A stretch of DNA of 64,000 nucleotides from positions 137,019-201,018 of the forward strand of contig NZ_JAJHUO010000012.1 of the NCBI RefSeq assembly GCF_020859565.1. The letters run 5' to 3'. The stretch is from Saccharothrix luteola. Its GTDB lineage: Bacteria; Actinomycetota; Actinomycetes; Mycobacteriales; Pseudonocardiaceae. Position numbers and translations under genes: made by a program. The notes beneath the pieces are model-generated. The model searched no databases, was not told the origin of the DNA, and saw only the letters and a list, made by a program, of their open reading frames with translations. Shown one piece after another: positions 59,644 through 64,000 of this stretch; within the stretch, counting starts at the first letter, position 1, and every line of letters begins with the position of its first letter.

Positions 59644-62054
59644 GAGGCCCTCCAGTACGTTTCCGCGATCAGTTCGACCACCCGGCCGCCACCGGCGCCG
59701 GGCACGGGCAGCGCCTCGGCCAGCCGCACGCCGTCCGGGAACCGCGCCAGCAGGCGCGGCAGGCAGCGCAGGTGCAGCGGGTCGCCCAGGTCGGCGTACT
59801 GCGGTTTGCCCGCCGTGAGCGCGTGCCGGTAGGCGTCGGCCGAGACCGGGCCCCGGTCCGGTCCCACGAAGACGTGCTCCGGCAGCCCGTGCCTGGCCCG
59901 CAACCGGGCCACGTCGAGCGCCGCCCGTTCCTCCGCGCCGATCGGCGGCGGCACGGCGAAGTCCCAGGAACGGCGCGCCAGCACGACGTCCCCGTAGGTC
60001 AGGCGACCCCGGGCGGTCACCCCGCCGTCGGTCGTGGTGGAGCGCAGCCCGTCGAGGTCGACCCACCCGCAGGCGAGGTCGGAGTACAGCGCCACCTGCC
60101 GGTCCGGCAGCGCCAGCGGGATCAGGAAACCCAGGTACAGCACGTCGAGCGGAACACCGCGGTGCGTCAGCCGCACCTCGTCGGTCACGGGGTCGTGCCG
60201 CACGTCCAGCTCGTCCGCCGCCAGGTCCGCCCACCGGGCGTCCTCGCCGACCTCGCGCGCGCCGAGCAACGGGTGCAGGTTGGCGTTGAAGCCCTGCACC
60301 GGCCGGAACTGCACGGGGTTGGTGGTGTGGCGGCGCACCTGGCGCGTCACCGCGTCGCGCGCGCCCGGCAGCAGGTCGAGGAAGCGGCTGGTGAACTTGC
60401 CGAACCCGGCGTAGACGCGGTTGACCACGAGCCGGCCGTCGTGGGTCGGCTGGGCGAAGAAGCCGTACGAGCCCGTGCGCCGGGTCGCCCACGCGGGCAG
60501 CAGGTCGGCGGCCGAGGCCAGCACGTCGTCGGTGACCACGCCGTCGTGCACCTGCCCGGCCAGCTTGTCGCGGGTCTCGACGACGGCGCGCACGTCCGGG
60601 TCGGCCGAGGAGCCGATGTCCATGGACTCCTGCCACGCCTGCGACAGCGGCCCCGAGCAGTCGGCGAGGGTCGCGACACCGCCCTCGCCGAACCGCTCCA
60701 CGAACCTGCCGCGGATCAGCCGGCGCAGCAGCACGTGCTGGTCGAACGCCACCAGCAGCGGGGTCAGGCGGGTCAACGCGGGCGCGGCGCCCGGCGGCAC
60801 GGGCACCGGTTCGGGCAGCACCACGTCCTCGACCACCGGCGTCACGCCGGTCAGGTCCGCGCCGACCCGGTCACCGAGCTCGCGCCAGCCGGCCGAGAGG
60901 TCCGCGAGCACGGCCGCGCGGTCCGGCGCTCCGGCGGCGGCGAACGCGGCGGTGGTCGTGGCCAGCGCGGTCAGCCGGCGGGCGGTGTCGCCGTCGGCCG
61001 GCGCCAGCCAGGAGGCCAGCGAGCCCACCGCGTCCGGGTCCTGCGGGTGGATCGGGGAGACCGGCACCAGCAGCCCGAGGTCCAGGGTCTTGGCCACGAA
61101 CGCGCTCGCCCTGCGGTCCGCGTCCGGCCCGGCCAGCTTCGCCGCCAAGGCCGTCGCGATCCGGTCCAACGACAACCCGTCCGGGCCGGCCTCCCGCACG
61201 ACCTCGACCACGAACCGCAAGGGCCGGGTCGCCGCGACGTCCACTTCCTCCTCGCTGACCACCGCCGCGCGTCCGACACCGTCGACGGGGACATCCCGGC
61301 GGAACAGCAGCCGTCCGCCGCGTTCCCGCACGGCAGGCGCGAGCCGGTGCGGCAGCCTCGGTCCCAGCGCGTCGACCAACCTCGTCACGAGCAGGCGGTG
61401 CACGGCCGGGTGCGACACCGGTTCCGCCGCCGGCCACGGCCCCTCGCCCCAGACGCCCCAGCCGACGTGCGTGTACCAGGACAGGGGACTGGTCTTCGAC
61501 GTCGCCCGCAACGCGTACCGCAGCACGGTCGGCTCGGCCTTGCGCGCCTTGCGGTCGGGCTCGCCCCGGCCCCGCGCGGTGCGGTCCAGGCCGTGCAACA
61601 GGTCCGCACCGGTCAGCACGCTCGCGCGGCGCAGCGCGTCGGTCGCGCACACCTCCGCGAGCCACTCGCGTGACGCGGCCAGCTCGCGCGGCCACGCCGC
61701 CAGCGCCGCGTCCACCGCCCGTGCCAGTTCTCCGTGGGCCGCCAACCATTGCGCCAACAGCGGCACGCGTGCCGGCAACGTGCCCAACTCCGCCGGGCGC
61801 GGGACGCGGCCGTTGTGCACGTCGCGGCGCAACGGCAGGACGACCGAGCGGTGGAACGCGGGGGAGTGGCCGTCGGCGCTGTCGTGCAGCGCGTCGGCGA
61901 GGTCCGGCGCCAGCGCGGCGATCCGGGCCTCGGCCGCGACGACCGCGTCCAGGCCCGCCCGGAAGTCCGACCCGGCCGGCCGGGGGTGCGGCAGCGCGGC
62001 CACCCGGACCAACGCGTACGGCGCGAGTTCGGTGGTGGTGCGGTCACTGGCCAT
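59640..62054 (-). CDS. Split LanB N-terminal, glutamyl-tRNA-dependent glutamylation protein (LazB-like)
   Basis: The protein has 804 residues and matches the N-terminal domain of class I lantibiotic dehydratases (ELAPYALVRVAALPHP; ALRATSKTSPLSWYTHVGWG; FARKTLDLGLL-type region around 330; VNRVYAGFGKFTSRFLDLLP near 545), without the elimination domain. In thiopeptide and lantibiotic systems this protein transfers Glu from tRNA-Glu to Ser/Thr side chains of the precursor. ATG 62054 has GGGGAG upstream. It is the first gene after the precursor, separated by 63 nt that hold a hairpin. Confidence 0.9.
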   Translation of the reverse strand: MASDRTTTELAPYALVRVAALPHPRPAGSDFRAGLDAVVAAEARIAALAPDLADALHDSADGHSPAFHRSVVLPLRRDVHNGRVPRPAELGTLPARVPLLAQWLAAHGELARAVDAALAAWPRELAASREWLAEVCATDALRRASVLTGADLLHGLDRTARGRGEPDRKARKAEPTVLRYALRATSKTSPLSWYTHVGWGVWGEGPWPAAEPVSHPAVHRLLVTRLVDALGPRLPHRLAPAVRERGGRLLFRRDVPVDGVGRAAVVSEEEVDVAATRPLRFVVEVVREAGPDGLSLDRIATALAAKLAGPDADRRASAFVAKTLDLGLLVPVSPIHPQDPDAVGSLASWLAPADGDTARRLTALATTTAAFAAAGAPDRAAVLADLSAGWRELGDRVGADLTGVTPVVEDVVLPEPVPVPPGAAPALTRLTPLLVAFDQHVLLRRLIRGRFVERFGEGGVATLADCSGPLSQAWQESMDIGSSADPDVRAVVETRDKLAGQVHDGVVTDDVLASAADLLPAWATRRTGSYGFFAQPTHDGRLVVNRVYAGFGKFTSRFLDLLPGARDAVTRQVRRHTTNPVQFRPVQGFNANLHPLLGAREVGEDARWADLAADELDVRHDPVTDEVRLTHRGVPLDVLYLGFLIPLALPDRQVALYSDLACGWVDLDGLRSTTTDGGVTARGRLTYGDVVLARRSWDFAVPPPIGAEERAALDVARLRARHGLPEHVFVGPDRGPVSADAYRHALTAGKPQYADLGDPLHLRCLPRLLARFPDGVRLAEALPVPGAGGGRVVELIAETYWRAS

Positions 62055-62074
62055 CCGGTGCTCCCCGTGGTGCG

Positions 62075-62106
62075 GCCGGGAGCGCCCGCGTGCGGACGCC
62101 CCCGGC
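62075..62106 (-). terminator. Hairpin between precursor gene and biosynthetic genes
   Basis: GCCGGG/CCCGGC outer arms, GCG/CGC and CCGC/GCGG inner pairs form a nearly continuous stem in the 63-nt gap. Such hairpins after RiPP precursor genes often act as partial terminators or RNA-stabilising ends, so that precursor mRNA exceeds enzyme mRNA. Confidence 0.45.
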
Positions 62107-62117
62107 TGCGGCTCGAC

Positions 62118-62294
62118 TCAGCTGTGCGTCGGCACCGTCGGCAGGTGCGGCTGCTGACAGCAGCAGCACGAGGTGCTGCTGCACGAGCACGCCGCCGCCG
62201 AGGCGCCGGTCTCCGGCAGCGCGACGGCGTCGCGCATCGCGGTCACGGCCAGGTCGCCGAGGTCGAGTTCCGAGTCGTCGAAGGTCAGGTCCAT
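62118..62294 (-). CDS. Lactazole-type thiopeptide precursor peptide
   Basis: This 58-residue peptide is too short for ordinary gene calling. AAAGGA lies upstream of ATG 62294 on the minus strand. The acidic leader contains LAVTAMRD-AVALPETGAS (residues 15-32), which follows the lactazole leader as I recall it (TVTSLRDTVALPENGAS). The predicted core begins at Ser32 and reads S-AAA-C36-S-C38-S-S-T-S42-C43-C-C-C46, then the tail QQPHLPTVPTHS. Ser32, Cys36, Ser37 and Cys38 match the lactazole core positions 1, 5, 6 and 7. Ser42, before Cys43, is the likely second pyridine partner. Four consecutive Cys (43-46) could become a tetrathiazole. The long Pro/His/Thr tail is unusual. It is the first gene of the thiopeptide operon. 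Confidence 0.85.
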   Translation of the reverse strand: MDLTFDDSELDLGDLAVTAMRDAVALPETGASAAACSCSSTSCCCCQQPHLPTVPTHS

Positions 62295-62612
62295 CGGTCA
62301 CGTCCTTTCTGGGTAGGTGCGGTGGCGCCGGTCGGCGCGCCGCGTCGGTGGTGCCGGTCGACCCGCCCGGGAATGGTCCCCCGCCCCGTCGCGGCGACCG
62401 GAGCACCGCGCGCGTGGCGTTGCGGTACTCCGAATCGGGTTCCGGCGGGGTCATCGGGTGCCTCTCCGCGGTGCGGGCGCCGGACCGCACGCTTTCACCT
62501 GCCGGTATACGTCCGGTATGCGCTGCGGTGGCCGATGGATTCCGCCGGGTGGCTCCCCGCCGCGCACCCGCCGCCACGACCTACCGTGTGCGGTGACTGA
62601 TGGGGGTTGGAC
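62295..62612. other. Divergent control region between thiopeptide operon and SARP gene
   Basis: These 318 nt hold no convincing gene. They include the precursor ribosome-binding site, and a pair of CCGGTAT heptads with 11-bp period (listed separately). I cannot fix a -10/-35 pair for either direction with confidence. Confidence 0.5.
62502..62519 (+). promoter_or_regulatory. SARP-type heptad direct repeat
   Basis: CCGGTAT occurs at 62502-62508 and 62513-62519, an exact 11-bp period, between the precursor and the SARP gene. Direct heptads at this spacing are the usual SARP binding pattern, so the adjacent regulator may bind here. Confidence 0.5.
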
Positions 62613-63413
62613 GTGGGGAGATCCGGGGTGTCGACCTGTTCGACGTCGCGTGTGCAGCAGGAGATCGACATCAGGCTGTTAGCCGGGCCCGCCGTGAGCG
62701 GGCCCGAGAAGACCGGGGTCGTGCCCGGAGGGGTGAAGTCGCGGACGTTGTTGGCCGCCTTGGCGTTGGACGCGGGTTCGGCCGTGTCCACCGAACGCCT
62801 GATGGACTACTTGTGGGAACGGGAGCCGCCGCGCAGCGCGCTCAAGAACCTCCAGCTGTACGCCTCACGGCTGCGCCGCTGCCTGGACGCGGCGAACGCG
62901 GGCTTCTCGCGCCTGCTCGTCCACGTCGGCCACGGCTACCGGCTCGACGTGCCGCCCGAGGCGGTGGACGTGCTGAGCGCGGGCGGGCTGCTCCGCTGCG
63001 GCGTGGACTGCCTTCGGCGGGGTGATCCGCACGGCGCCGCCGCCTCGCTGACCGCCGCGCTGTCGGGGTGGCCGGTCGACGGCCTGGTCGGGCTGGTGCC
63101 CTCCGGTCCGGCCACGGCGGTGACGGCGTTGTGGCGGGAACGCCGGATCGCCGCCGTGGAACACCTGGCGACCGCCAAGGTCGCGCTCGGCGCGTGGGAG
63201 GAGGCGGTCGACGTCCTGGCGCCCCACGCGTCCGCCCACCCGACCCGGGAGTCGTTGCAGGTGCTGCTGATGCGCGCGTTGGCCCACCTGGGCGACCGCG
63301 TGGGCGCGATCGACACCTACCGCCGGCTGTGCCGGGTGCTCGACGCGGACCTGGGCATCCGGCCCGGCCGTGAGGCGCGTGCGGTGTTCGAGGGGTTGCT
63401 GAGCAACGCCTAG
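62613..63413 (+). CDS. SARP-family transcriptional activator with a TTA codon
   Basis: The protein has about 266 residues with an OmpR-type winged helix (KSRTLLAALALDAGSAVSTERLMDYLWE, NLQLYASRLRRCL, VGHGYRLDV) and a bacterial transcriptional activation domain (VEHLATAKVALGAWEEAVDVLAPH, TRESLQVLLMRALAHLGDRVGAIDTYRRLCRVL). It has no NB-ARC or TPR extension, so it is a small SARP and a probable pathway-specific activator of the thiopeptide operon. GTG 62613 has GGGGG upstream; TTG 62607 and GTG 62652 are alternatives in frame. Leu in RLLAGP is a TTA (62679-62681), the rare codon that needs the bldA tRNA, so translation should be developmentally delayed. Confidence 0.83.
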   Translation: MGRSGVSTCSTSRVQQEIDIRLLAGPAVSGPEKTGVVPGGVKSRTLLAALALDAGSAVSTERLMDYLWEREPPRSALKNLQLYASRLRRCLDAANAGFSRLLVHVGHGYRLDVPPEAVDVLSAGGLLRCGVDCLRRGDPHGAAASLTAALSGWPVDGLVGLVPSGPATAVTALWRERRIAAVEHLATAKVALGAWEEAVDVLAPHASAHPTRESLQVLLMRALAHLGDRVGAIDTYRRLCRVLDADLGIRPGREARAVFEGLLSNA

Positions 63414-63929
63414 CGCCGCCGGGTGTTCCCGGGCCGCCCGGCGATGGCGCCGGTGATCGTCTCCTCGATCGCGAGCGCGGCGCCGGACCGGGCCCACTCG
63501 GTGAAGTCGAACGGCCGCACGTCCAGCCCGACCAGGTCCGGGTCGTCCTCGTAGGTGTCCGCGATCCCGTCGTGCACCAGCGGGGACGGCACCTCGTACG
63601 GCGGCAGGCCGTCGCCGGTGAGCAGCACCTTCCGCGGGTCGCCGGCGCGGACCCGGTCGAGGGCCTCGTCGTAGCTCGGGTGGCCGGTCAGCCGCCGCAG
63701 CACGACGTGCGACATGAGGTAGCTGGAGATGCAACCGCGCCGGCCGCAGCCACACCCTGGGGTCCGTTGGCGTCCACCAGGGTGTGGCTGAAGTGGGGCG
63801 GCAGGCCGTGCGACCGAGCTCGGCCCGCGACAGCGGCCCGTGGATCAACACCTCCAGCAGGACGTCGCGCGTCACCTCGGGCAGCTCCGGCCAGGAAGAG
63901 GTGGTGCGGCGGGCGCCGTCGGAGATCAC
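63410..63929 (-). pseudogene. ROK-family regulator pseudogene, core deleted and frameshifted
   Basis: From GTG 63929 the first frame encodes a ROK-type HTH start (TRDVLLEVLIHGPLSRAELGR). The homology then shifts frame (HGLPPHFSHTLVDANGPQ) and jumps, again out of frame, to the ROK zinc cluster (GCGCGRRGCISSYLMSHVVLRRL) and a C-terminal end (LAIEETITGAIAGRP). The central 150 or so residues that form the sugar-kinase-like core are missing. The junction lies inside a 14-bp inverted repeat (63747-63790). The protein cannot be functional. Its stop codon overlaps the stop of the convergent SARP gene. Confidence 0.65.
63747..63790. repeat. 14-bp perfect inverted repeat at the deletion junction
   Basis: CAGCCACACCCTGG (63747-63760) and CCAGGGTGTGGCTG (63777-63790) are exact inverse copies with a 16-nt spacer. 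One arm encodes part of the ROK zinc motif, the other part of the HTH end, so the repeat marks the place where the gene lost its centre. Confidence 0.6.
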
Positions 63930-63946
63930 CGCTCGAACGTAGCGCC

Positions 63947-63968
63947 GTTCTGGGAGCGCTCCCAGAAC
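63947..63968. promoter_or_regulatory. 22-bp palindrome with a CebR-type core
   Basis: The perfect 22-bp palindrome contains TGGGAGCGCTCCCA (63951-63964), the operator known for the LacI-family cellobiose repressor CebR in Streptomyces. It lies upstream of the ROK pseudogene and probably belongs to a divergent sugar-uptake gene beyond the right edge. Confidence 0.65.
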
Positions 63969-64000
63969 CGCGCCCCCGCCCGGGGCCCGCCAAAAAACCC

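Noticed and set aside
52697..62294. Goadsporin-like linear azole peptide instead of thiopeptide
   Set aside because: The leader and core start resemble lactazole, and two SpaB_C-type proteins (one stand-alone) fit elimination plus pyridine formation.
62044..62577. 177-residue minus-strand frame overlapping the precursor
   Set aside because: It is out of frame with the precursor, Arg/Pro-rich, and contradicts the leader/core homology.

Overview
The window is high-GC actinomycete DNA. GTG starts are common, genes overlap as ATGA/GTGA, the operons are compact, and there is a TTA-containing SARP gene, LacI/ROK sugar regulators and MbtH-dependent NRPSs. The gene content looks like a filamentous Pseudonocardiales-type actinomycete (Saccharothrix/Actinosynnema/Lentzea-like); that placement is inference. 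Two separate natural-product clusters dominate, with ordinary genes on the left and in the middle.

Left part (1-7121): a truncated secreted GH30 glycosidase behind a LacI regulator, whose N-terminus carries an integrase-type arm domain, with a perfect LacI-type palindrome between them. Next come a decayed in-frame partial copy of a tachylectin-like domain, an M23 peptidase with the intact domain, a CorA transporter and a DUF4342 protein. About 1.3 kb without a credible gene follows. It is rich in dyads, direct repeats and one consensus promoter, and leads into the first cluster.

Cluster 1 (7122-43988, all + strand; probably also 44065-48222) is an NRPS lipopeptide-type cluster. It starts with an AMP-ligase/aldehyde-dehydrogenase fusion, a ThDP enzyme and a FabF-like ketosynthase. 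A perfect 16-bp inverted repeat ends next to the ribosome-binding site of the first NRPS. Three NRPSs encode seven modules with the read-out X1, Val, D-X3, Asn, X5, D-Val, Ser, then a thioesterase. MbtH, a type II thioesterase, an AsnO/VioC-type oxygenase (probably giving 3-hydroxy-Asn), an InhA-like enoyl reductase, a membrane protein and a DrrAB-like ABC exporter follow. Beyond a two-component system, a hadA-hadB-fabG operon on the opposite strand supplies the missing steps of a type II fatty-acid elongation cycle (KS, KR, DH, ER).

Middle part (48323-52727): secreted repeat protein, DUF899 protein, an SRPBCC/ArsR pair with a perfect operator palindrome, another small secreted protein, and a RimK-like ATP-grasp gene that converges on cluster 2.

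Cluster 2 (52697-63413) is a compact lactazole-type thiopeptide cluster. An unlisted 58-residue precursor (62118-62294, - strand) has a lactazole-like leader and a core with four consecutive cysteines. Behind it in one operon are a split LanB glutamylation protein, a pyridine-synthase-like protein, an ocin-ThiF-like protein, YcaO, an extra tandem nitroreductase-like protein, and a LazF-like elimination/azoline-dehydrogenase fusion. A divergent SARP gene with a TTA codon probably controls it. The window ends in a ROK-regulator pseudogene, which has lost its sugar-binding core, next to a 22-bp CebR-type palindrome.
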